A DNA stretch of 64,000 bases. Source: Marasmius tenuissimus (Eukaryota > Basidiomycota > Agaricomycetes > Agaricales > Marasmiaceae). Where the stretch lies: contig JAQOTA010000064.1 of the NCBI GenBank assembly GCA_029532415.1, forward strand, positions 1 through 64,000, written 5' to 3'. The position numbers were made by a program, and so were the translations under genes. Shown piece by piece: positions 54,011 to 63,639 of this stretch; the first letter of the stretch is position 1; each line of letters opens with the position of its first letter. The notes under the pieces were generated by a model. That model had not been told where the DNA came from and did no database searches. It saw only the letters and a program-made list of their open reading frames with translations.

Positions 54011-55130
54011 GCTGTATGGATGTTGACGGAGCCAAGGGCACCAGCGAAACCAGGCTGACCTGCCAAGTGACTGATGAGCCCCGTCAGACAGGTCGAGACG
54101 GAATCAGTCTAGAGTAGGCCGATCATCTCCTGAGGATGATCTAAGTTTCTAATGGATTGTCGGAATACTAATAGTGAATTTTAATATGTGTAAGTCTGGC
54201 AGAATGCGATAGGCCGTTGTCAGTATGAAATAGGATGACAAGGGTCTGAGAGGACATAAGAGACTGACCGTGGCCGCCAGACTGACCGTGATGATCGGGT
54301 ACTGCCAGGCTGACCAGTATGACTGGACACCCTCAGACTGCACGCCATGGTCAGAGGCTGTCAGACCAACCGGTGTTGTCAGACGCTGCCAAAATATTGG
54401 GTAGTTGTAAGCCATCATCAAGCTTGCACAAAATATCTACCCAATTCAACACTTATGGTTGGTATTCCTCAGTCTGACTGTCTGACAACACCGCGAGACA
54501 CGCAGAGCTAAACTCGACGACACTGGAAAAACACCAAACAAACAATGACCATTGCAAGCATATGAAGGCTATGGAAAGGTACTGAAGGGTATATCTCTGC
54601 TCCAATGTTCACTACTGCTCTTGTTCAGGATCCCATTCACAACGACCTATAACATTTGAGGTGTCAGTCAACCAATGCTACAGCACTTAAAGGAGAGTAT
54701 TTACCTATAGGGCCTAGACAACGTGAATCACGGCAGTTGCAAAGAGATAGGTGTCGGTACTTGAAGAAGGGCAGTCCAGGTGATCCTAAGGCATAAACTA
54801 AGCGCATACAGTCAACTCGGATATCCGTGATGGTAGAACTGGCACAAACGTACCCTCAATTGAAGATGTCTCGCTGGAGCAATGTTGAACAACCCAATTT
54901 CATGTCCTGAGTATAGTCAGCTGCTCAACACAAGAAGGATGTAGGTACTAGGGATGGTGGTAAATTATACGATGAATGACAGTAAGATTAGTACACACCT
55001 TTTACAGTTCCAGAACCACAAACCCATGTTGCTGTCGAACGGCTTAGAGTAGAGGCCTGGACTGGTATACTTCAGTTGGCATTTAGCGACGGCAGATAAG
55101 TAAGATGGCCCTCACTGATGACTTATAGAG
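54011..55130. other. No gene; CTGACC-rich stretch
   Basis: Repeated CTGAC/GTCAG words cluster at 54230-54490 (for example AGACTGACCGTGGCCGCCAG). A compositionally similar region lies at 62600-62720. It may be an unidentified repeat; no ORF is supportable. Confidence 0.35.
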
Positions 55131-55135
55131 GTTAC
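55131..55135 (+). other. Target site duplication GTTAC (left)
   Basis: GTTAC abuts the 5' LTR and recurs directly after the 3' LTR (61676-61680), a 5-bp duplication normal for Ty3/Gypsy integrases. Confidence 0.95.
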
Positions 55136-55619
55136 TGTCATGAAGACGCCACTTTTCCCCCACCATTTGCTCACATGATTATCACATGTTCTTTTCTCAC
55201 GGTCACTTACTATACATCCTTATTTCTCACGATTCCCTTTCTTAACCCACCATCGCGCAGCCTTAACCCACATTGCGCAGCCATCCCATTATCTCATATC
55301 GACTCATTCCTTATTCATCCTTGACTCATACTTACTCATACACGACTCATAGGTAGCCACTCCGACTCCAGCTCTGACCGTAGGATAGGTATATAAGCTA
55401 GCTAGTCTTCACCTGGTCCCTCATCTTGACCTCTTGTCGTTGGGACCAGGTGAGTAGTACAATCTCCTTCGCTTTCCTTCTCTACAATAGATCTAACTTG
55501 TCGTTGGGACCAGTTTCTGCCTTATCTCTGTCTGAGTCGAGCCCGCTGCTCCTCTCCACGCCTGCTACCACCGCTCTCTGCCTCCGTCGTCTCTGCCAGA
55601 CGCTCCGCACTTTGTGACA
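55136..55619 (+). repeat. 5' LTR of chromovirus
   Basis: TATATAA at 55390-55396 is the likely promoter. A possible 41-bp intron (GTGAGT at 55450 to AATAG at 55490) lies between two copies of TTGTCGTTGGGACCAG. The primer site after the LTR (TTAGGTCAAGATCC) was not assigned to a tRNA. Confidence 0.96.
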
Positions 55620-56219
55620 TTAGGTCAAGATCCTTTATTGCACTGACAGCCTCGCTGAAAGGAAGGTTGTCCTTGCAAGTCTACAACGGCTCCTGCACGA
55701 GACTGTTATCAACGACCACACGGAGTAGACCCCAAGACTTCCTTATTCTGGAACCAGAGAAATCCCACACAAACCAGCTGGTACAAGTGTAAAAACCAAC
55801 CCTGCCCCAACGCTACTCCAGAGAATTCAATCCCCGAGACTTTTCCCTTCGAAGACAGCGAAGTACTTAATCCTATCCCTGCTCCCCGTGTACCAACCCC
55901 TGAACAAGAACCGACACCTCCGTCACCACCGCTTTCCACTTCAGAACTTGCGACTTCACTTGCGCGCCTCACAGTAGCAGGCCCATCAGAAAAACCTGAC
56001 AGTCCGCCTACCATTGTCAATCCCGTCACTCCTAGTCCTCTTGATACACTGATCGCCTGTACCGAAATCCCAGCATTTGTTGCCTCAGAAGCCACCTTTG
56101 CTGTAGTCCAGACCCCAACCAACACCAGACCATCTTCTGCTGCTGCACACAGAGCTTCTGCTCCTTCACCCACCGTATCCACCACATCTACCCATACTTC
56201 AGAATCTGATACCACCAAC

Positions 56220-57401
56220 ATGTCTACATCCACTACTGTGAGCCAAGCCACGCTGGACGAAGTCCTGAAGGCAATGGTGAAATCCCAGAAAGAAACCCAA
56301 GCACAGCTAGACACCATCAGGGAAGCCTTCCAATCCAATAAAGAAGCGGGAAGGATCATTGCCAAACCCAGTAACTTCAAAGGGGAAACCTGGGATGTGG
56401 CTCGATTCCTACCCATGTTCAAGAACTGCGCTATACAAGAGAAGGTTCTCCAACACCCAACGGAGAAAGATCAATTGGACGAGCGGAAGACAATTCAGTC
56501 TGCTCTGTCCTTCTGCGAAGGGAAGGCAGGAGCTTGGGCAGCCTACTATCTGATACAGGCCAACAAGGTAGCCCTGGGAGAGCTCCCTGCCAATCAGTTC
56601 CCTTTCGGAGGAAGATGGGCTCAGTTCGAGGAATCCTTCAAAGTTCAGTTCGGGGCAGCCAATGAAAAGGCGGATGCCATCGAAATCCTTACCAACCTTA
56701 AACAGGGGAACAAGACCGCAACTCTCTACAGCCAGGAGTTCAAGGAGGCCGCTATGAAGACAGGACTATCAGATGCAGATCTTCGAATTCGATACTGCAA
56801 GGGTCTGAATGCGGACCTTAAGCGACTATTGGTGATGATGGAATTGTCCCAAGGAGAACCCGCCAATCTAACCGAACTGGAAACACGAGCTTGCAAAGCA
56901 GAGAGGTCCCTGCAGGAGGAAGGATTAGCAGCCAAGAGACAGGTAGAAACAACCGTCACTACTATTAGCGCGAACCGTTCCAACACCCCCACAGGAAATG
57001 GACGCACTAGGGAGGACTTTGTGAAAGCAATGCGGGGGAAGTGTTATGGATACGGGGCGAGTGATCATACCAAGGCTAACGGGAACCATGGGCAGGATAA
57101 ATGCAACTATTGCGCACGTCCTGGACACAGATCCAATGTATGCCAGGATAAGTATCTAGGGAGAGCACCTGGAGGAGGAATCCGACGCCAACAAATTTCA
57201 GCCACCCCTTTCACTTTATTCCCGGATGAACCAACGCCTACACCCTCGTACTCACCACCACCAATGACCCCTACTGCCCAAATCTCTGCCACTTCCTCTT
57301 CCACCCCCGACATGGATGCCATCGCCCAAATCACTGCCCTTCAACAAGCCTTAGCCCAGCAGAACACTATCCTCCAACAACTCATGCAAAAGGATTTTTA
57401 A
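56220..57401 (+). CDS. gag: Gag of chromovirus, 393 aa
   Basis: The ATG at 56220 opens MSTSTTVSQATLDEVLKAM. The capsid-like region has FKGETWDVARFLPMFKNC and FEESFKVQFGAANEKADAIE, typical of Ty3-type retrotransposon Gag. A CX2CX4HX4C zinc knuckle (CNYCARPGHRSNVC) is near 57100. An upstream CYGYGASDHTKANGNH looks like a first knuckle that has lost its second Cys. The frame is open 187 codons further upstream (from 55659) without ATG, encoding a Pro/Thr/Ser-rich stretch. It ends at TAA 57399-57401; pol follows one frame back. Confidence 0.92.
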   Translation: MSTSTTVSQATLDEVLKAMVKSQKETQAQLDTIREAFQSNKEAGRIIAKPSNFKGETWDVARFLPMFKNCAIQEKVLQHPTEKDQLDERKTIQSALSFCEGKAGAWAAYYLIQANKVALGELPANQFPFGGRWAQFEESFKVQFGAANEKADAIEILTNLKQGNKTATLYSQEFKEAAMKTGLSDADLRIRYCKGLNADLKRLLVMMELSQGEPANLTELETRACKAERSLQEEGLAAKRQVETTVTTISANRSNTPTGNGRTREDFVKAMRGKCYGYGASDHTKANGNHGQDKCNYCARPGHRSNVCQDKYLGRAPGGGIRRQQISATPFTLFPDEPTPTPSYSPPPMTPTAQISATSSSTPDMDAIAQITALQQALAQQNTILQQLMQKDF

Positions 57402-57883
57402 GCAGGGTGTCCGCCTTCGCCGTAGCGAAGACACCCTCACCAGTTTCAGTCTATGCTTCCTCCTCGTATGACTCAATTCACTCATGTACAATATCCTCCG
57501 TTTGCGAAATAGACACTCTCTCACCTCACTTCTGCATACGAGTCACACTGAAAGGAAAGCATCGCCAGACTGAAACAACGGCCATGATCGATAGCGGGGC
57601 CACCGCATTATTTCTTGGAAAATCCTTTGTCGCAACCAATCGCATCACCACCTTCCCTCTCCAACACCCGATTCGAGTTCACAACATCGATGGAACGCTA
57701 AACCAGGCTGGAAGCATCACACGCTACGCTCGTCTAGGTCTGGTAGTGGAGGACACTGAGACGTGGACAGACTTCTTGGTTACAGATCTAGGAGGAGAGC
57801 ATGTTATATTAGGACTACCCTGGCTTCGGAAGACCAATCCTCAGATCAACTGGAAAGGGGGACAACTTTCAGTCCCAAAATGA
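57398..57883 (+). CDS. pro: Aspartic protease of chromovirus
   Basis: The frame is -1 relative to gag. The catalytic motif AMIDSGATALFLG is at about 57584-57622 (D-S-G at 57590-57598), and the C-terminal signature VILGLPWLRK is near 57810. The frame ends at TGA 57881-57883 but continues open directly after it as GVEIEEVEDEEKW, so the stop is a single codon inside pol. A CGA-to-TGA change would explain it. Confidence 0.88.
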   Translation, partial: LSRVSAFAVAKTPSPVSVYASSSYDSIHSCTISSVCEIDTLSPHFCIRVTLKGKHRQTETTAMIDSGATALFLGKSFVATNRITTFPLQHPIRVHNIDGTLNQAGSITRYARLGLVVEDTETWTDFLVTDLGGEHVILGLPWLRKTNPQINWKGGQLSVPK

Positions 57884-59767
57884 GGAGTAGAGATAGAAGA
57901 AGTGGAGGACGAAGAGAAATGGGCAGGAACAGGTAATCCACCACTCAGCGACGCTATTCTTGAATCTATTGACAACCCCTTCGAAACCATCCATGCATCC
58001 ATTATCGAAACACCCCCGGTGGAGCCTGAAGATACAACGCCACTTTATCATATCATGGCCAACCGGGCCGCACGCAGATCTTTAGTCAAAAAAGGAATCT
58101 TGGAAGACTGTCATGACGAGGTATGGGTTGCAGCAGGGTACACGTACTCTCAACAGATTGCCGAAGAAACCAACAAAGAAAAGCCAAAACAGTCATTCGA
58201 GGAGATGGTACCAGAATCATATCGGGAATATGCTAAAGTCTTCTCTGAGCAGGAATCCGAACGACTTCCAGCTCACAAGCCATGGGATCACGCTATCGAA
58301 CTCACACCAGGATCACCACAGACCATGAAAACAAAGGTCTACCCTATGTCACTCAACGAACAACAAGAACTGGACAAGTTCCTGGAGGAGAACCAACAGA
58401 AAGGCTACATCCGACCCTCGAAATCACCTCTTGCGTCACCTGTTTTCTTTGTAAAGAAGAAGGATGGGAAACTCAGATTCGTGCAGGACTATCGGAAACT
58501 TAACGAGTACACTATCAAAAACCGTTACCCACTCCCCCTGGTCACAGATATCGTCAATCGACTCCAAGGTGCGAAGTATTTCACAAAATTCGATGTACGA
58601 TGGGGATACAACAACGTATGGATTAAGGAAGGAGATGAATGGAAGGCCGCCTTCGCAACCAACAGGGGACTTTTCGAACCAAGAGTGATGTTCTTCGGAC
58701 TCACTAACTCACCTGCTATGTTTCAATCCCTCATGAACTCTATATTTGCCGATCTCATCGCCCTAGGAAAGGTTGCCGTGTACCTGGACGACATTCTCAT
58801 CTTCACCAGCACGCGAGAGGAGCATCAGATTCTAGTCAAAGAGGTCTTGTCACGACTCCAGAAACACAACCTCTACCTGCGACCAGAGAAATGCCAATTT
58901 GAACAACAGGAAATCGAATACCTGGGACTCCTGATTAGTGAAGGCCAAGTACGCATGGATCCAGCTAAAGTCAAAGCTGTACGAGAATGGGCAACTCCTC
59001 GAAACCTGCGTGATGTCCGGGGCTTTTTGGGATTTGCCAACTTCTATCGACGTTTCATTAAGGATTTTGCGAAAACGGCACGACCACTGAACGACCTCAC
59101 ACGGAAGCATGTCTCCTTCGACTGGGGAACCCAGCAACAAGCAGCCTTTGACGAACTTCGAACAGCCTTCACCACTGCTCCAATCCTAACTCTTTGGGAC
59201 CCAGACCGGCCAACACGCATTGAAGTCGACGCATCTGGATTTGCTACAGGAGGAGTGCTATCCCAGAAATTGGAGGACGGTTTATGGCACCCAGTTGCAT
59301 TCCGATCAGCATCCATGCAGCCAGCGGAGAGAAATTATGAGATATGGGACCGGGAAATGTTGGCCATCATCGACGCCCTGAAGGACTGGCGATACTTCCT
59401 GGAAGGACAACCTCAGCCATTTGAGATCCTAACTGACCATTCGAACTTGGAATTCTGGAAGAACACTCAAAACCTAAGTCGCCGACAGGCTCGCTGGGCA
59501 CTCTATCTGTCCCGTTTCCACTTCCAACTCGGTCATCGCCCTGGCAAAACCAACACACTAGCCGATCCCCTCTCCCGTATGACAGCACATCAGGTCTCAG
59601 ATAATGAGGACAATCGCCAACAGGTGGTTCTCGGACCAGAAGTCTTCGTACAAATTGCAGCCACAGCATTGGTCAACCCACTCGAAAATCGGATCAGGAA
59701 AGTCTCTGCTAGAGAAGCGGAAGTATTGGAAGGACTCCGGCAGTTAAAGAAGAATGGGCCGTCGTGA
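57884..59767 (+). CDS. pol: Reverse transcriptase and RNase H of chromovirus
   Basis: RT shows FFVKKKDGKLRFVQDYRKLN, FTKFDVRWGYNNVWI, and YLDD at 58781-58792 (VAVYLDDILIFT). The connection has RGFLGFANFYRRFIKDF. RNase H shows IEVDASGFATGGVL, DREMLAIIDALKDWRYFLEG and LTDHSNLEFW. All catalytic residues that I can recognise are present. The frame stops at TGA 59765-59767 (KKNGPS-stop) and resumes in the same frame with integrase. Confidence 0.95.
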   Translation, partial: GVEIEEVEDEEKWAGTGNPPLSDAILESIDNPFETIHASIIETPPVEPEDTTPLYHIMANRAARRSLVKKGILEDCHDEVWVAAGYTYSQQIAEETNKEKPKQSFEEMVPESYREYAKVFSEQESERLPAHKPWDHAIELTPGSPQTMKTKVYPMSLNEQQELDKFLEENQQKGYIRPSKSPLASPVFFVKKKDGKLRFVQDYRKLNEYTIKNRYPLPLVTDIVNRLQGAKYFTKFDVRWGYNNVWIKEGDEWKAAFATNRGLFEPRVMFFGLTNSPAMFQSLMNSIFADLIALGKVAVYLDDILIFTSTREEHQILVKEVLSRLQKHNLYLRPEKCQFEQQEIEYLGLLISEGQVRMDPAKVKAVREWATPRNLRDVRGFLGFANFYRRFIKDFAKTARPLNDLTRKHVSFDWGTQQQAAFDELRTAFTTAPILTLWDPDRPTRIEVDASGFATGGVLSQKLEDGLWHPVAFRSASMQPAERNYEIWDREMLAIIDALKDWRYFLEGQPQPFEILTDHSNLEFWKNTQNLSRRQARWALYLSRFHFQLGHRPGKTNTLADPLSRMTAHQVSDNEDNRQQVVLGPEVFVQIAATALVNPLENRIRKVSAREAEVLEGLRQLKKNGPS

Positions 59768-61150
59768 TTGGTAAACGGACTAGCTGAATGGGAGGAGGAC
59801 AACAGACTGGTATACCACAGAGGGCGAGTATATGTACCCCCAGATGAGGAGCTGCGAAGGGAGGTAGTGCAACAGTGTCATGACAACCCAACTGCAGGAC
59901 ATCCTGGGCTCCATGGCACGCTTGACCTGGTAGACACCCACTTCTGGTGGCCAACCATGCGCTCGTTTGTGGAGAAATACGTGGAAGGATGCGATTCCTG
60001 CGCATGCAAAAAGCTGCACCGACACCCGCGCACTGTCACACAACCCCTCGAAGTACCAAATGGCCCATGGGAAGAAGTTGGAGTCGATCTGATCACTCAA
60101 CTACCAGACTCTCACGGCTACGATGCCATCCTGGTCTGCACTGATTTCTTCACGAAACAAGTCCACACCATCCCCTGCACCACTACCATCACCGCCGAAG
60201 GGATAGCAGACCTCTACTACCAAGAAATATTCCGACTACATGGACTGCCCCTGCATTTCGTATCCGATCGAGGCCCTCAGTTTAACGCCAAGCTCACCAG
60301 AGCGCTACTAAAACGACTAGGGATCAAGGGTAGCTTCACCTCAGGGTACCACCCCCAGGCCAATGGACAAACAGAAAGAGCGAACCAGGAGGTGGAGAAG
60401 TACCTGAGGTTGTATACGAACTACCGACAAGACGATTGGTCCGAACATCTTCCACTCGCAGAATTTGTACTCAACTCCCGCACGCACTTGGCCCACCATT
60501 TGTCTCCCTTCGAACTCCTATATGGGTACCTGCCCCTTTTCAATATCCCAGTAGGACGACGATCCGGAATTCCAGAAGTCGAAAACCGCATCAACATTCT
60601 GCGGGAAGTACGCCGGGATGCGGGGGCAGCTCTACACTTGACAAAACGACACCAGAAGGAGGGATACGAGCGAGGAAAGAAGAAGGCACACCAGTTCAAG
60701 GTTGGGGACTTTGTTTGGCTGGATGGATCGGACTTCAACCTGAAACTGTCAAGCAAGAAATTGGGCGATCAGAGCCTGGGCCCCTTCGAGATAGTACAGG
60801 AAGTGGGAGGTTTGGACTATCGGTTGGATTTGCCTGAAGAGCTGGGGCAACACCACGCCATCTTCTATGTCGACAAACTCTACCCCTACAAAGGCAACCT
60901 GATTAACGGTCTACTACCTGAACCCCCGGGGCCAATCGAGATTGAGGGCGAGGACGAACCGGAGTATGAGGTGGACGAAATTCTTGATAGTCAGTACAGG
61001 TGGCACCGGTTGGAGTATAGAGTCAAGTGGAAAGGAGACCACCGAAGCACATGGGAACCAGCACCGAACCTAAAGAACGCACCGCAGAAGGTAAAAGAGT
61101 TCCACAAGAAACACCCGGCGGCAGCAGGACCAGCACCCCGGGACAACTAA
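59768..61150 (+). CDS. int: Integrase with chromodomain
   Basis: The zinc-binding region includes HDNPTAGHPGLHG and CDSC (near 59880-60000). The DDE core has VGVDLITQLP, FVSDRGPQFNAKL and NGQTERANQEVEKYLR. A GPY/F-type module follows (LGPFEIVQEVGGLDYRLDLP). The chromodomain is at about 60958-61120 (YEVDEILDSQ, YRVKWKGDHRSTWEPAPNL), with the aromatic residues expected for binding methylated histone H3. The enzyme integrates the element, and the chromodomain probably steers it to heterochromatin. The first codon is TTG; the ORF is the continuation of pol after a TGA. Confidence 0.95.
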   Translation: MVNGLAEWEEDNRLVYHRGRVYVPPDEELRREVVQQCHDNPTAGHPGLHGTLDLVDTHFWWPTMRSFVEKYVEGCDSCACKKLHRHPRTVTQPLEVPNGPWEEVGVDLITQLPDSHGYDAILVCTDFFTKQVHTIPCTTTITAEGIADLYYQEIFRLHGLPLHFVSDRGPQFNAKLTRALLKRLGIKGSFTSGYHPQANGQTERANQEVEKYLRLYTNYRQDDWSEHLPLAEFVLNSRTHLAHHLSPFELLYGYLPLFNIPVGRRSGIPEVENRINILREVRRDAGAALHLTKRHQKEGYERGKKKAHQFKVGDFVWLDGSDFNLKLSSKKLGDQSLGPFEIVQEVGGLDYRLDLPEELGQHHAIFYVDKLYPYKGNLINGLLPEPPGPIEIEGEDEPEYEVDEILDSQYRWHRLEYRVKWKGDHRSTWEPAPNLKNAPQKVKEFHKKHPAAAGPAPRDN

Positions 61151-61191
61151 GGCGTAGTCATCGAGGACGATGAAGCGTAGAAGGGGGGTAA

Positions 61192-61675
61192 TGTCATGAA
61201 GACGCCACTTTTCCCCCACCATTTGCTCACATGATTATCACATGTTCTTTTCTCACGGTCACTTACTATACATCCTTATTTCTCACGATTCCCTTTCTTA
61301 ACCCACCATCGCGCAGCCTTAACCCACATTGCGCAGCCATCCCATTATCTCATATCGACTCATTCCTTATTCATCCTTGACTCATACTTACTCATACACG
61401 ACTCATAGGTAGCCACTCCGACTCCAGCTCTGACCGTAGGATAGGTATATAAGCTAGCTAGTCTTCACCTGGTCCCTCATCTTGACCTCTTGTCGTTGGG
61501 ACCAGGTGAGTAGTACAATCTCCTTCGCTTTCCTTCTCTACAATAGATCTAACTTGTCGTTGGGACCAGTTTCTGCCTTATCTCTGTCTGAGTCGAGCCC
61601 GCTGCTCCTCTCCACGCCTGCTACCACCGCTCTCTGCCTCCGTCGTCTCTGCCAGACGCTCCGCACTTCGTGACA
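61192..61675 (+). repeat. 3' LTR of chromovirus
   Basis: This is identical to the 5' LTR by eye except TTCGTGACA for TTTGTGACA at the end. It is preceded by a purine-rich tract, AGAAGGGGGGTAA (61180-61191). Confidence 0.96.
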
Positions 61676-61680
61676 GTTAC

Positions 61681-63030
61681 GAGGTGTGTGGATAAGCCTT
61701 GCAAGAGAGGAAAGGAAATTATGGGGGAGAGGAAACCAAGGGGAGATGGTGGTGGAAGGAAGGGAAGGAACAAAGGAGGGAATCTGGGTAGCGTTAGGCA
61801 GCTGGGCTTATATGCCTGGTGAGGTGGTCCGTGCGGTGGTCATGAAAGCGGTGAGCATACAGTGATGTTGATGACGATTCAAACGTCACCTTCGCCATTC
61901 AAGATCAACCCCCAAGGCATTTGGATGAACTAGCCGGCGCTGGGGTCTATTGGTCTAAACTGACGGATTGAACGCCGTGTCCACCTTCCGGTGGATATGG
62001 CTGAAAGAACCTGGATCCCACACTGTGGAAGGCAATCCTTTGATTGATTGAGACCACTAGAGCTGAATAAAAGTAATTAGTATCTTTGTTTAGATATTGT
62101 GATAGACTCGAAAGTCAATGAGCACACACAAAGCACACACCTAGTCTGCAAGTTCCATCCACCGCAATTTCAATCATTATCCATATCCCTCGATTCATTT
62201 GAAGGTCGCAATTCGGCGGCGGTTATCGGACATGATGGACCACAACCAGTGGAACGTAACAATGGTGGTTGAGGGTCAAGAGCAACAGTGAGCTGATGAC
62301 GCGTCGATTGCCGTGAGAAGTAGCCCGCCGGCGCTAACGATTCCTGCGCAAGCGCCACTCGTGCACCTGACCCTGAACATATGAGTCCGCCGGCGGAGAC
62401 GACCTTTGACAACAGCGATGACACCCAACCAGCCGACTCCTGGGCATGTCTTAGTAGACCTGAATACAGCAACGAAGCATGCTAGACTTGGTGTGTATGA
62501 TGATGCATCACTGTAACCCAACTGACCAATATTTCCCAAAAGGTGAGCAGTATGACCATCTATGAACATGGTCTGATATGATCCTTATTACAGTTAATCG
62601 TTCTGAAGCTTTCTGACCGGCCGCTGAGCAGCCTCTATACAGATGCTGCCAGTCTGAAGCACTCTGTCCGGACGCAGCCAGCCTTGGGCGCTCTGACAAC
62701 GCTCTGACCAGTATCTGATCATCTTCCGAGAAGATTGTCTCAATCTTATTCAATATTACCCGCCGCTGATAATTGTCTTATCAGAGATCCTCAGCCTACC
62801 AACACCTTCCCACTCAACCTTCAGACTGGCGGTAGGTGAGCATATTGTGATCATAGTTTACCAGTCTCATTCTATCTTTACAGCGGCATATCAGTATGGG
62901 TAAGTCTACTCCTCTCTCGTCATCACGGTCAGACACTGAGCAGACGGTCATGGGTTTGCTGGCGAGAGAGGCCCTGTTGTATACCGACCAGGAGGAAGCT
63001 CACTACCCCATTCGCTACTCGTTCGCTCTG
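61681..63030. other. No gene recognised
   Basis: Short ORFs only. The 62600-62720 part is rich in CTGACC-like words, as at 54230-54490. Confidence 0.35.
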
Positions 63031-63039
63031 GAAAATACT

Positions 63040-63252
63040 GATAACTTGATAGGTAACTGTCACGTTCGCACAAAACGAGAGGTTTAGACAAATGTAAAGG
63101 TTATTGTCCGGGGGTACCATACATCCACAACATTCAATCGAAGGAGAACTATCGATATCATTTTATCCATCACGGACCTATGGGTGGCAGAGGAAGTTAG
63201 GAGGCAAGTTAGGATCGGGCTGGAAGTCATTCGGGCGATAAGACTCATGATT
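63040..63252 (+). pseudogene. C-terminal fragment of NTase-like gene
   Basis: After an AG acceptor near 63052 the plus strand reads VTVTFAQNER, then NVKVIV and RRTIDIILSI, and ends near RLM at TGA. It matches the last exon of the intact gene (VTFAFTQNERGEVWTNVKVV...RRRAINIVLPT), with at least one frameshift or stop. Confidence 0.6.
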
Positions 63253-63541
63253 CAGAGATTGGATGCTTTCGAGGATTTACATACTTGTAGGTGACTGTGT
63301 ATAATTTGCCCAGGTACTTGGCCATGGTCACGTACTGAATGATTAGAGCTCGAATGGTCCCTGAACAAGGTCCTCGAGCTGCAACATAATGATACACCCT
63401 CGAGTGGCGCACCTCGTTCGGGACTCATGATCAATACGAGTCTCGCAGAAAAACAACTTTGTATGGTCTCGCGGCGATCTATCAAAGCATGTTAGAACTA
63501 CTTGACCGGAGGAAAAAGCTCTGCATGATATTGAGACACAT

Positions 63542-63634
63542 TGCATTAAGAGGGAATCGAACCCCCGGCGGGTCGAAAGGAGAAATCAGACCTTTTCATG
63601 GCAACGACCCAGGTTACCACTACCCCATTAATGC
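63542..63634 (-). tRNA. tRNA-Gly(GCC) with 22-nt intron
   Basis: On the minus strand GCATTAA/TTAATGC close the acceptor. GGTCG/CGACC enclose TT-GCC-A, followed by a 22-nt intron unrelated to that of the other two copies. The T arm GGGGGTTCGATTCCCTC is shared. The mature length is 71 nt. Confidence 0.88.
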
Positions 63635-63639
63635 CTTGC

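Larger units (their letters stand above)
55136..61675 (+). mobile_element. Young Ty3/Gypsy chromovirus
   Basis: The 484-bp LTRs (55136-55619, 61192-61675) start TGTCATG and end TGACA. They show a single difference by eye (TTTG versus TTCG near the end). The interior encodes gag with a zinc knuckle, protease, RT/RNase H, and integrase with a C-terminal chromodomain, which defines a chromovirus. A 5-bp duplication flanks it. Two TGA codons interrupt pol, so this copy is probably not autonomous unless they are read through. Confidence 0.97.

Noticed and set aside
55426..55617. 63-codon ORF in the chromovirus LTRs (repeated at 61482)
   Set aside because: It spans the likely transcription start and a possible intron and has no motif; its duplication only reflects the LTR.
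55709..56422. 237-codon minus-strand ORF over the chromovirus gag leader
   Set aside because: It overlaps the open gag frame and has the composition of a reverse-complement shadow, with no motifs.
57395..57403. Canonical -1 slippery site at the chromovirus gag/pol junction
   Set aside because: Gag codons read GAT TTT TAA; this is not an X XXY YYZ heptamer in phase, so I did not call a site although pol is in the -1 frame.
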